DNA from: CBFHMJ01 sp965656875
GTDB taxonomy: Bacteria; Pseudomonadota; Gammaproteobacteria; Enterobacterales; Alteromonadaceae
Reading direction: 5' to 3'
NCBI GenBank assembly: GCA_965656875.1
Contig: CBFHMJ010000043.1
Location: 1-64,000, forward strand
DNA: 64,000 bases
The notes under the pieces are model-generated. The model worked only from the letters and a program-made list of their open reading frames with translations. It made no database searches and was not told where the DNA came from. A program made the position numbers and the translations under genes. This document shows positions 27,422 through 35,930 of the stretch, in pieces (position 1 is the first letter of the stretch; every line of letters begins with the position of its first letter).

Positions 27422-28113
27422 TACTTCAGTGTCTCCAGAAATTCAGGCACGACATCAGTTGCTAATCCATAGATATGCTCATCAAAAAGATAATTGGTGC
27501 TGGATGGTTCCAGGTTTAACTCGACGGTTCGCGCTCCGTTCATCTTGGCTTCCTGTACAAATCCGGCAGCTGGATAGACATTTCCAGACGTTCCAATAGA
27601 AATAAAAACGTCAGCTTGCTGCAAATGAGTAGCAATGTCCTGCATAAACAAGGGCATTTCACCAAACCAGACAATATGGGGTCGAATAGCCTGGGTTGGA
27701 GAACAGCATGAACACATCGTGGACTCATCAAATCGTTCGAGGGCAGGAATAACCTCGCCGCTTGCCACACATCTGGCCTTTAGCAATTCGCCATGCATAT
27801 GTATCACACCCGTCGCACCAGCACGTTCATGCAAGTCATCGACATTTTGTGTAATAACCACTAACTCATGTTCAGCTGTCTGTTGAAATTGAGCCAAAGC
27901 CTCATGAGCTTTGTTTGGCATAACATCACCAGACAACAAGTGCACTCTTCTCATGTTATAGAACCGGTAAACAAGTTCTGGATCACGTTCGAAAGCTTCT
28001 GGTGTGGCAACATCTTCAACACGATGTTCTTCCCATAATCCATCATCAGCACGAAATGTTTTAATACCTGATTCAGCTGAAATACCTGCCCCGGTAAGTA
28101 CAACAATTTTCAT
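27421..28113 (-). CDS. cobB: NAD-dependent protein deacylase CobB (sirtuin)
   Basis: A class III sirtuin that removes acetyl or succinyl groups from lysines using NAD. The 230-residue protein begins with the NAD-binding motif VVLTGAGISAESGI, contains TQNVDDLHERAG and the catalytic histidine in VIHMHGELL, and zinc-ligand cysteines (KARC and CSCC). The Tyr and Arg of RFYNMRR match the residues that let E. coli CobB take succinyl-lysine. The ATG at 28113 gives the short form; the frame is open 13 codons upstream. A plausible substrate is acetylated Acs, encoded at 3166-5100. Confidence 0.94.
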   Translation of the reverse strand: MKIVVLTGAGISAESGIKTFRADDGLWEEHRVEDVATPEAFERDPELVYRFYNMRRVHLLSGDVMPNKAHEALAQFQQTAEHELVVITQNVDDLHERAGATGVIHMHGELLKARCVASGEVIPALERFDESTMCSCCSPTQAIRPHIVWFGEMPLFMQDIATHLQQADVFISIGTSGNVYPAAGFVQEAKMNGARTVELNLEPSSTNYLFDEHIYGLATDVVPEFLETLK

Positions 28114-28203
28114 GACGCTCCCCCAACATAGACTTGATTGTCCGTGTAACACTAAGTTCAGTTAAACACCAACCTGAGTAGAACACGGTGACACTAAACG
28201 TAA

Positions 28204-28253
28204 AAAACCCGCTGCTACTTTAGGGTCAACAGCCCCTGATAACAACGGGTTTT
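28204..28253 (-). terminator. Intrinsic terminator of the kamA-type gene
   Basis: Arms AAAACCCG/CGGGTTTT enclose an inner AGGG/CCCT hairpin, and six U residues follow on the minus strand. It lies about 20 nt beyond the radical SAM gene's stop codon. Confidence 0.75.
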
Positions 28254-28275
28254 AACAACAATGATAAAACAGCGA

Positions 28276-29637
28276 CTATTCAGCGTTAATCTGTTTTGGC
28301 GCCTGCATTGCGTTATATTCATCTTCCCAGAAGAACTTTTCTTCACCGAAAGCAGGTTTAAGGTGGTTCAGCCAGGTAGCTTCTTCATCGTATTTAGCAA
28401 AGAAAGGACGTTGAACCCAGTCAGGATTACGCGCTTGAATGAAACGAAGAACAAATACTTTCTCGCCATTAATCTCGGAAACACCCTGCACTTCAACTTT
28501 ACCCGGACCAGCACTCATGGATGGACCGCGAACTGTACGCGCAACACCTGATACCTGCTTATACGCATCTCGGAATATTTCCCACGTTTTATACAGAGGT
28601 AACTCAAAGTATAGCTTTGCACCAGTATCACGTTCGACGAACATGTAGTAAGGAATTAATCCCATACCAATTTGCTCTCTCCACATATCAGCCCATGCAT
28701 CCGCATCATCATTGATATGTTGTAACAGAGGAGCCTGAGTACGGATCTGCACACCACTGGCGCGAATACGTTTGATCGCTTCACGACAAACTTCTGTACG
28801 CATTTCTTGTGGATGATTGAAATGCGCCATAAATGAAACGTGCTTACCTGCTTTAGTTAGCTTAGTGAATAATGCTAATAACTCATCTGCATCCGGATCT
28901 GTTACATAACGGTATGGCCAGAATGTCAGTGATTTACTACCAATCCGGATAGTCTTAATGTGGTCATATTCCGGCTTGATCAGTTCTTCAAGGTAATTAC
29001 GTAACTTGACGGTACGCATTACCATTGGGTCACCACCCGTCATCAATAAATCTGTCACTTCTGTATGTTCTTTCAGATAGCGGTGAAGAATCTCCGCGTC
29101 ATTAGAATTAAAGCGCATTGATTTACCAACAAACTGTGCCCAACGGAAACAGAAAGTACAGTATGCGTGACAGTACTGCCCCTGACTTGGGAAAAACAGT
29201 ACAGTTTCTTTGTATTTATGCTGCATTCCTGGCAGGGCTTCACCATCAAGGTGTGGCACATTCATTTCCATTTGTCCTGCCGGGTGCGGATTCATTTCTG
29301 CACGTAGCTCTGTCGCCAGCTTAAAAATTTCGTCTGGCGTAGGATCTGTTTTTAATAACGCTGCCATGCGGTCATACGCGTGGTCGGGCAGCATGCCTCG
29401 TTGCGGAAACGTCAACTGGAATACGGGATCGTTTGGAACATTGTCCCAGTCAATTAATTCATTAAATACATATTCATTGACGCGAAATGGCAGCACATTA
29501 GCAACCACTTTCATTTCAAAACGAAGATCTTCAGGAATACGTTTTAGTACTTCAATTTTATCTATTTGTTTTTGTTGATAAACCTGAAACTTTCGCGGGT
29601 AAATTGTAGACGGTTGAACTTGAATGGTATCTGGCAT
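28276..29637 (-). CDS. KamA-family radical SAM protein (lysine 2,3-aminomutase-like)
   Basis: A 453-residue radical SAM enzyme. The 4Fe-4S/SAM motif CHAYCTFC is at residues 156-163, and GGDPMVMRTVKL follows as in lysine 2,3-aminomutases. A GPGKVEV segment near residue 390 could hold the PLP lysine. It is longer than EpmB (about 340 residues), the EF-P lysine aminomutase, so a role in EF-P modification is unlikely. The C-terminal zinc-binding cysteines of clostridial KamA are absent. No beta-lysine acetyltransferase gene is adjacent, so whether it makes beta-lysine as an osmolyte is open. It is monocistronic and divergent from the zinc-type receptor gene. Confidence 0.82.
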   Translation of the reverse strand: MPDTIQVQPSTIYPRKFQVYQQKQIDKIEVLKRIPEDLRFEMKVVANVLPFRVNEYVFNELIDWDNVPNDPVFQLTFPQRGMLPDHAYDRMAALLKTDPTPDEIFKLATELRAEMNPHPAGQMEMNVPHLDGEALPGMQHKYKETVLFFPSQGQYCHAYCTFCFRWAQFVGKSMRFNSNDAEILHRYLKEHTEVTDLLMTGGDPMVMRTVKLRNYLEELIKPEYDHIKTIRIGSKSLTFWPYRYVTDPDADELLALFTKLTKAGKHVSFMAHFNHPQEMRTEVCREAIKRIRASGVQIRTQAPLLQHINDDADAWADMWREQIGMGLIPYYMFVERDTGAKLYFELPLYKTWEIFRDAYKQVSGVARTVRGPSMSAGPGKVEVQGVSEINGEKVFVLRFIQARNPDWVQRPFFAKYDEEATWLNHLKPAFGEEKFFWEDEYNAMQAPKQINAE

Positions 29638-29867
29638 TGTCTCTGAATTGTTTGCTCACAAAGCCGCTTATGTTAATAAACTTTGATTATAAGATTCAAG
29701 GATGTACACCAAACAATGACAGTATTTCGAACAAAAAAATACAATTATCTAAGCGTTAAAAGAGACAAACCACTGAATAATAACCATTTAATATTCTATA
29801 AAAAGTTTTCATTAAATCTGATGAATTTTTGAACTTCTTGCACGATTTTTCCATATTTACTCCAGCA

Positions 29868-29885
29868 GTAATGTTATAACATCTC
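29868..29885. promoter_or_regulatory. Zur-like operator, distal site
   Basis: The 12-bp palindrome ATGTTATAACAT (29871-29882) sits in GTAATGTTATAACATCTC. It combines the ATGTTATA and TATAACAT half-sites of the zinc uptake regulator Zur. It lies 150 bp upstream of the His-rich TonB receptor gene. Confidence 0.7.
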
Positions 29886-29916
29886 ATTTAGTGCTTGATT
29901 CAGCTTCACATCAGAG

Positions 29917-29932
29917 TTATGTTATAACATAA
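29917..29932. promoter_or_regulatory. Zur-like operator, proximal site
   Basis: A second copy of ATGTTATAACAT (29919-29930), extended to the perfect 16-bp palindrome TTATGTTATAACATAA. Its centre is 48 bp from the first copy. Two copies in one intergenic region, next to a receptor with metal-binding loops, make chance occurrence unlikely. Confidence 0.75.
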
Positions 29933-30031
29933 CAAAACAATAAAAGAGTTTACGATTCACCTCATTGATACAAATAGCAAGGTGAATACGTTTAACCAAA
30001 AGAAAACCTAAAACGAGAGAGCGGTTATAAA

Positions 30032-32527
30032 GTGAAACAGAATAAAAGAACAATGCCTGAAAAAATTTCCCAAACATTCATGAGTAAAACGATTAAATTA
30101 TCAGCTGTTGCCTGTCTGGTAGCATCTGCAATTAACCCAGCCTTCGCTGCCAGCTTCAGTGGCGTTGTTGTTGATGAAGCAACTAACACACCTGTTGCAT
30201 CCGCCAAAGTTCATATTCACGGTCGTGCCGATTGGGTCAAAACCGACCGAAACGGTCGCTTTTCTATAGATGCCGAACAATCAGACAAACTTCATATAAC
30301 CGCTGACCGCTTTAAAGATCTTGAAATCCCGGTTTCCACACTGGCAGCTTCGGGCAAAGTACAACTAACTAAAGGTGATATCGAAACTATCGTGATCACT
30401 GCTTCTGGTCTTCATCAAACCAGCCTTGAAATGGCAACACCAGTTTCAGTATTAGCTGAAGATCAGTTAAAAACTCAGTCAAAAGGTACGCTGGGTGAAA
30501 CACTGAAATCAGAACCAGGCATTAATTCATCATATTTTGGTCCGGTATCAGCCAGCCCAATTATTCGAGGAATGGACGGGCCCAGAGTTAAAATTCTACA
30601 AAATGGTATGGATTCTGGTGACGTATCTCGCGTTGGACCGGACCATGCAGTTGCAACTGAATCAATCGTAACGCAACAAATTGAAGTATTACGTGGACCA
30701 GCAACCCTACTTTATGGTTCTGGCGCAATCGGCGGTGTCGTCAACGTAGTAGACAATCGTATCCCAACACAGGTCTTTGAAGGCGTTGAAGGTGTTGCCG
30801 AGCTAAAATACGACGATGTTTCCAATGAAAAACTGGCTGCAACATCAATTGACTTTGGTCAGGGTGATTTTGCATTCCATCTTGATGCGTTCAAACGTAA
30901 AACAAACGATTACGAAATCCCGGGCATCACATCTCACGAAGAACATGATGACCACGAAGAAGATGAAGAAGATCATGAGGAACATGAAACTTCAACGGAT
31001 ATTCTGGCGAATTCTGATGTTGATGCAGATGGCTTCAATGTAGGTGGTAGCTGGATCACAGATAAAGGCTACTTCGGTATATCGTTTGGTCAGTTAAATA
31101 ATGATTATGGTATTCCTGGTCACGCTCACGGTGAAGAGCACCACGATGATGACCATGAAGAAGATGATCACGATGATGATGAACATCACGAAGAAGAAGA
31201 GCATGCGGCAGAGCGAGTCTATGCTGCATTGGAACAGGATCGCTGGCAAATGGCTGGTGCCATTTACAATCCTTTCTCAAACATTGAAAGTTTATCATTC
31301 CGTGCATCGTATACCGACTACGAACATACTGAATTTGAAAACGGTGAAGCTGGAACCTCATTCAGCAACGAAACGACTGAGTCACGCATCACGCTGGAAC
31401 ATGCAGTAATCGGTGGCTGGCACGGTGTATTTGGCTATCACTACAGTGAAAGTGACTACACGGCAACAGGTGCTGAAGCGTTTACACCTGCAAATGAAAC
31501 AAAAAGCCATGCTTTCTTCTTGTTAGAAGAACAGGAACTATTTTTATCTAATGATCAAACGGTAAACCTTCAGTTTGGTGCTCGAGTTGAAAAAACAGAT
31601 ATCGACGCAAGTGAATTGCTGCTTGAAAACGTCGAAGATCCGTTAACAACATCTTTTGACTATGACAACACGAATTTAAGCCTTAGTGCAGGCGCTGTGT
31701 GGCATTACCAACCAGGCTATTCAGTCTCAGTTGCATTATCACGAGCAGAGCGCTCACCTAATGCAGCCGAATTACTGTCAAACGGCTTACATATTTCTAC
31801 CAATGCTTTTGAACTGGGTGCTTTATACGATGTAGAAGAAGACGGTCATATTGTTTTCAACAATCAAAACCCTGAAGAAGAAGTTGCTAACAACATTGAT
31901 ATTAGCTGGCGTAAATATACAGGTGATGTGACATGGTCATTCAATGCGTTCTACAACAAAATTGATGACTACTATTATCAGGCTGATACCGGTTTTGAAT
32001 TCGAAGAAGATGGTCATGACCATCATGAAGAAGAAAGTGCTGACGGACATGAAGATGATCATGAGGAAGAAAGCCATATTCCGATTCTGGTATTCCGTTC
32101 CGACGATGCTGATCTATATGGTTTTGAAGCTGATGTAAACTGGCAAATCAACCCATCATGGAGCACTCGTCTTGTCACTGACTATGTACGTGCTGATTTA
32201 GATAGTGGTGAGGATCTTCCTCGTATTCCTCCGCTGAGAATTCGCTCAACATTGTTGTATGAAGCAGATAACTGGAACACAGAACTGGCAGTAGATTTTT
32301 ACGACAGACAAGATAAAACAGGCCCGGAAGAAAGCGAAACAGCATCTTATGCTCTGTTGGGTCTGACAATGAATTACTTTACTGAAGTTGCAGGTAATGA
32401 AGTAATTGTTTATTTCAGAGGCGAGAATCTGACTGACAAATTAGCCAGAGTTCATTCGTCTTTTATTAAAGAACAAGCACCACTGCCGGGGCGTTCGTTA
32501 TCCCTTGGCATGAGAATATGGTTCTAA
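30032..32527 (+). CDS. znuD: ZnuD-like TonB-dependent zinc receptor
   Basis: An outer-membrane TonB-dependent receptor, up to 831 residues. After a signal peptide ending AINPAFA comes a carboxypeptidase-regulatory-like domain (about residues 42-120), a plug domain (SPIIRGMDGPRVKILQNGM, TLLYGSGAIGGVVNVV) and a barrel ending in the aromatic RIWF. Three loops are extremely His/Asp/Glu-rich (about residues 305-330, 365-395 and 655-685), as in zinc receptors of the ZnuD type. Two Zur-like operators upstream support induction under zinc shortage. The start is uncertain: GTG 30032 has the best ribosome site (GAGAGAG), ATG 30080 gives a textbook signal peptide. The symbol follows function by similarity. 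A strong terminator follows. Confidence 0.88.
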   Translation: MKQNKRTMPEKISQTFMSKTIKLSAVACLVASAINPAFAASFSGVVVDEATNTPVASAKVHIHGRADWVKTDRNGRFSIDAEQSDKLHITADRFKDLEIPVSTLAASGKVQLTKGDIETIVITASGLHQTSLEMATPVSVLAEDQLKTQSKGTLGETLKSEPGINSSYFGPVSASPIIRGMDGPRVKILQNGMDSGDVSRVGPDHAVATESIVTQQIEVLRGPATLLYGSGAIGGVVNVVDNRIPTQVFEGVEGVAELKYDDVSNEKLAATSIDFGQGDFAFHLDAFKRKTNDYEIPGITSHEEHDDHEEDEEDHEEHETSTDILANSDVDADGFNVGGSWITDKGYFGISFGQLNNDYGIPGHAHGEEHHDDDHEEDDHDDDEHHEEEEHAAERVYAALEQDRWQMAGAIYNPFSNIESLSFRASYTDYEHTEFENGEAGTSFSNETTESRITLEHAVIGGWHGVFGYHYSESDYTATGAEAFTPANETKSHAFFLLEEQELFLSNDQTVNLQFGARVEKTDIDASELLLENVEDPLTTSFDYDNTNLSLSAGAVWHYQPGYSVSVALSRAERSPNAAELLSNGLHISTNAFELGALYDVEEDGHIVFNNQNPEEEVANNIDISWRKYTGDVTWSFNAFYNKIDDYYYQADTGFEFEEDGHDHHEEESADGHEDDHEEESHIPILVFRSDDADLYGFEADVNWQINPSWSTRLVTDYVRADLDSGEDLPRIPPLRIRSTLLYEADNWNTELAVDFYDRQDKTGPEESETASYALLGLTMNYFTEVAGNEVIVYFRGENLTDKLARVHSSFIKEQAPLPGRSLSLGMRIWF

Positions 32528-32680
32528 ACTATACTCTCTGTACTGTTTCAGTACCAAATGACGATTCTCTCGTACTAATGCAGGACGTGACGTAATTTTA
32601 AGTCTTAATGGCTAAAAGAAATCACAGGTAATCAGGGTTACGTAGCAGGCCCTGATTATTTAACCCCGCACTAGTCTTTT

Positions 32681-32708
32681 GGCCACACGCCCGTGTGGCC
32701 TTTTTTTT
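32681..32708 (+). terminator. Intrinsic terminator of the znuD-like gene
   Basis: A 20-base near-perfect palindrome GGCCACACG/CGTGTGGCC is followed by eight T residues, about 150 nt after the stop codon. Confidence 0.9.
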
Positions 32709-32747
32709 GTCTTCTTTTTACTTAGGGTCTTTTGCCCCTGGCAACAA

Positions 32748-35700
32748 CTATAAATATTGGTAAAGATACTCAACAGGATGTTTAGGCTTACTCCCTTCAA
32801 ATCGCTTCACCTGACTACGACAGCTGAATCCTGTTGCTATAACATTGTCCAAATTTAATGCATCAATCGCGGGTTTCCATGACAAGTCATACAACCCTCT
32901 GGAATTCTGTTGATTTTGCTGTTCATGTCCATAAGTACCAGCCATACCGCAACATCCGGCACTGACAACATTCAACGTTAAGCCAAACTTCTTGAAAATA
33001 GTTTGCCAGTCGGCACCACTGGACGGTAGAGCTGTTTTTTCTGTACAGTGTCCAATAAGATTCACACTGTCTTTACTGTCTTCAGGCAGCGCAAAATCCA
33101 GTGTTTTCATCCATTCATGGATAACCTGTACTGAAAAATCACCACGAGCATCTCCCAATACTTTCTTATACTCATCCCGATAAGTAAGTACCAGTGAAGC
33201 ATCCAGTCCAATCATAGGAATGCCTAAGGTCGCTATATCATTTAAAAAGTCTGCCGAACGCTGTGCAGTCGATTTAAACCGCGTTAAAAAACCTTTTACA
33301 TGCTGAGGCTTACCATTGGGTTTAAAAGGTAGCAGCACAGGCAGGTAATGCATTTTCTCAAGCAGTTTTAGCGTTGTTTCAACTAATTCTGCCTCATAAA
33401 AGCTGGTAAAAGGGTCCTGCACGATGATGACGCTTTTCTGCTTATCTTCGTCTGATAGCTGTTTTAACCGCTGAAAATCAAACGCAAATCGACCACTCAG
33501 GCGGCTAGATAGTGACGGCACACTCAACGCCGGAGCATCTTTATAACCAATAACCTGCTCGACCACGGTTTTACCTGGTGCAGAATCTAACAACCAGTTT
33601 GCTACTCGAGGAAACTTAGCTAACAACGGAGCCGTTTGTTCGACGGTTGCGACCATCATGTCTTTCAGCGGTCGTTTATATTTATCGTAGTAAACACTCA
33701 GGAATTTGGCTCTGAAGTCCGGCACGTCAACTTTTACCGGGCATTGTGACGAACAAGCCTTACACGCCAGACATTCTTCCATCGCATCAAATACTTCATG
33801 GGAAAAATCATCAAGATTTACAGCCTTGTTTTCACGAGAAAACCAGGATGTTGTTTTGCCTGACATGACTTGCTGATGGTATTGCTGTACATCCGTGCCC
33901 TTTTCCTGCATCAAACGCAACCATTCTCTGATTAGCCCGGCCCGCCCTTTTGGGCTGTTACGACGATCACCGGTAATTTTATAAGATGGACACATAGGTG
34001 ATTTAACGTCGTAATTAAAACAAAGACCATTGCCATTACAATTCATTGCGGGCTCGAATTCAGCTTTAACCGCTGTCGGTATTTGACGGTCAAAATACCC
34101 TCGTTTAGTGTCATCGACAGACACCAGCGACGCATCGCTGTTGTAAGGCGTACAAATCTTTCCCGGGTTTACCCGATTGTCAGGATCAAACACAGCTTTG
34201 ATTTTTTGCAATTCCTGGTAAAGTACATCACCGAAAAAGGCTGGCGCATATTCACTTCGATAACCTTTTCCATGTTCTCCCCACATTAAGCCGCCATACT
34301 TTGCAGTTAATGCGACTACTTCATCAGAAATTGAGCGCATTAACTGTTCCTGCGCTGGATCACATAAATCCAATGCCGGACGAACGTGTAACACACCCGC
34401 ATCCACATGCCCAAACATACCGTAATCCAGCTTATGGCTATCCAGTAATGCTCGGAATTCCATAATAAAATCAGCCAGTGATTCAGGAGGCACGGCGGTA
34501 TCTTCAGCAAATGCAACCGGCTTTGCGCTGCCTTTGGTATTACCCAGTAAACCAACTGCTTTTTTGCGCATCCCGTATATTCGGCCAATAGAGGCTAAAT
34601 CATCAGTGACCTGATAACCAATGACTCCACCTGCTTTACTGGCAATTTGCTCATCCAGTGTCGCTGTCAGACGAGCCAGTTTGTCATCTATCTCTTCCTG
34701 AGTTTCAGTGTTGTATTCAACAATATTCAGCCCATCCATTTCATGGCCTTCAACGTCTGTAATTAAAGATGAGATTGAGTGCCAGACGATGTCCTGCTTA
34801 GCCAGATTAAGTACCCGGCTGTCAATCGTCTCTACAGACGTAGCTTCAGCAGCTACCAGCGCTGGAGAGTGCCGAAGTGCGGACTCAAAACTATCGTATT
34901 TGATATTCACCAGGACTTTATAGTCAGGAATAGGCGTTAGATTAAGTTTTGCTTCCGTCACAAAGCCTAACGATCCTTCAGAACCTGTGATAATGCGAGT
35001 CAGATCGAAATGCGTCATGTCTTCATCAAAAACATGCTCCAGATCATACCCTGTAAGGAATCGATTCAGACGAGGAAACCTGTCCTGAATAAGCTCACGA
35101 TGATTCGTACAGCTTTCCAGTACTTGCTGAATGATACGACCTTCTACCGTATCCTGAGCCGCGAGTTGTCTGGCCGTTTCAACAGGGATGGGCGACGTAT
35201 TTAGTTCCACGCCATCCATCAAAATGGTTTTCAAACCTAATACATGATCACTGGTTTTTCCGTAAACTAAAGAGCCTTGCCCGGATGCATCAGTATTGAC
35301 CATACCGCCTATCGTTGCCCGGTTACTGGTTGATAAATCTGGAGAGAAGAAAAAACCGTAAGGACGTAAAAAATCGTTTAACTGATCTTTAATCACCCCA
35401 GACTGAACACGCACCCATTTTTCTTCAACATTTATCTCAAGGATTTCTCGCATATGACGCGACATATCGACAACAACACCCGGTGTTAACGATTGCCCAT
35501 TCGTGCCTGTTCCACCACCTCGAGGGCTGAATGTGATGTGTGAAAATGCATCCTTCGCAGCCAGAGAGGTGATTTTCGCGACATCATCTGTAGAAACAGG
35601 AAATAGTACAGCCTGAGGTAGCGACTGATACACACTGTTGTCTGTCGCCACAGCAAGACGACTGCTATAAGAAATCTCAGTCTCTCCGTTAAATCCTAGC

Positions 35701-35771
35701 TGTTTTAACTGTTCAATAAATTGAGCAACAATGGGGTCGATCGTATCTTTCGTACTAATTTGAGGAATCAT
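32748..35771 (-). CDS. ydiJ: YdiJ-type FAD/Fe-S D-2-hydroxyglutarate dehydrogenase
   Basis: A 1007-residue fusion of a D-lactate-dehydrogenase-type FAD oxidase and an iron-sulfur/CCG module. The N-terminal FAD-binding domain has SPRGGGTGTNGQSL and NRATIGGMVNTDASG. Later come HVDAGVLHVRP and GEHGKGYR of the FAD-oxidase C domain. The Fe-S part has CLACKACSSQCPVKVD plus upstream cysteines, and a CCG domain with SAGCCGMAGTYG. Length and order match E. coli YdiJ (1018 residues), reported as a D-2-hydroxyglutarate dehydrogenase. The D-2-hydroxyglutarate is likely a by-product of serine synthesis by SerA. The L-enantiomer enzyme LhgO is encoded at 43709-44920. Confidence 0.9.
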   Translation of the reverse strand: MIPQISTKDTIDPIVAQFIEQLKQLGFNGETEISYSSRLAVATDNSVYQSLPQAVLFPVSTDDVAKITSLAAKDAFSHITFSPRGGGTGTNGQSLTPGVVVDMSRHMREILEINVEEKWVRVQSGVIKDQLNDFLRPYGFFFSPDLSTSNRATIGGMVNTDASGQGSLVYGKTSDHVLGLKTILMDGVELNTSPIPVETARQLAAQDTVEGRIIQQVLESCTNHRELIQDRFPRLNRFLTGYDLEHVFDEDMTHFDLTRIITGSEGSLGFVTEAKLNLTPIPDYKVLVNIKYDSFESALRHSPALVAAEATSVETIDSRVLNLAKQDIVWHSISSLITDVEGHEMDGLNIVEYNTETQEEIDDKLARLTATLDEQIASKAGGVIGYQVTDDLASIGRIYGMRKKAVGLLGNTKGSAKPVAFAEDTAVPPESLADFIMEFRALLDSHKLDYGMFGHVDAGVLHVRPALDLCDPAQEQLMRSISDEVVALTAKYGGLMWGEHGKGYRSEYAPAFFGDVLYQELQKIKAVFDPDNRVNPGKICTPYNSDASLVSVDDTKRGYFDRQIPTAVKAEFEPAMNCNGNGLCFNYDVKSPMCPSYKITGDRRNSPKGRAGLIREWLRLMQEKGTDVQQYHQQVMSGKTTSWFSRENKAVNLDDFSHEVFDAMEECLACKACSSQCPVKVDVPDFRAKFLSVYYDKYKRPLKDMMVATVEQTAPLLAKFPRVANWLLDSAPGKTVVEQVIGYKDAPALSVPSLSSRLSGRFAFDFQRLKQLSDEDKQKSVIIVQDPFTSFYEAELVETTLKLLEKMHYLPVLLPFKPNGKPQHVKGFLTRFKSTAQRSADFLNDIATLGIPMIGLDASLVLTYRDEYKKVLGDARGDFSVQVIHEWMKTLDFALPEDSKDSVNLIGHCTEKTALPSSGADWQTIFKKFGLTLNVVSAGCCGMAGTYGHEQQNQQNSRGLYDLSWKPAIDALNLDNVIATGFSCRSQVKRFEGSKPKHPVEYLYQYL

Positions 35772-35886
35772 AAATTTCCGATTCAGTTATAAATTTCACA
35801 TTCGAACTAACTATTGAATCCCAATACAAGCATTAGATGAGTCCGGGATTGAAAAGAAATGAATGTTGAAGAAAATATCAAAAGTA

Positions 35887-35910
35887 AAAACCCGGCAATA
35901 GCCGGGTTTT
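35887..35910 (-). terminator. Intrinsic terminator of ppsA
   Basis: A 10-bp stem AAAACCCGGC/GCCGGGTTTT with an AATA loop, 20 nt after the ppsA stop codon on the minus strand. Confidence 0.85.
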
Positions 35911-35930
35911 ATTATTTATATAGGCTTGTA

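Noticed and set aside
30900..32090. Short frames on both strands over the His-rich receptor loops
   Set aside because: They are shadows of the repetitive His/Asp/Glu codons of the receptor gene.
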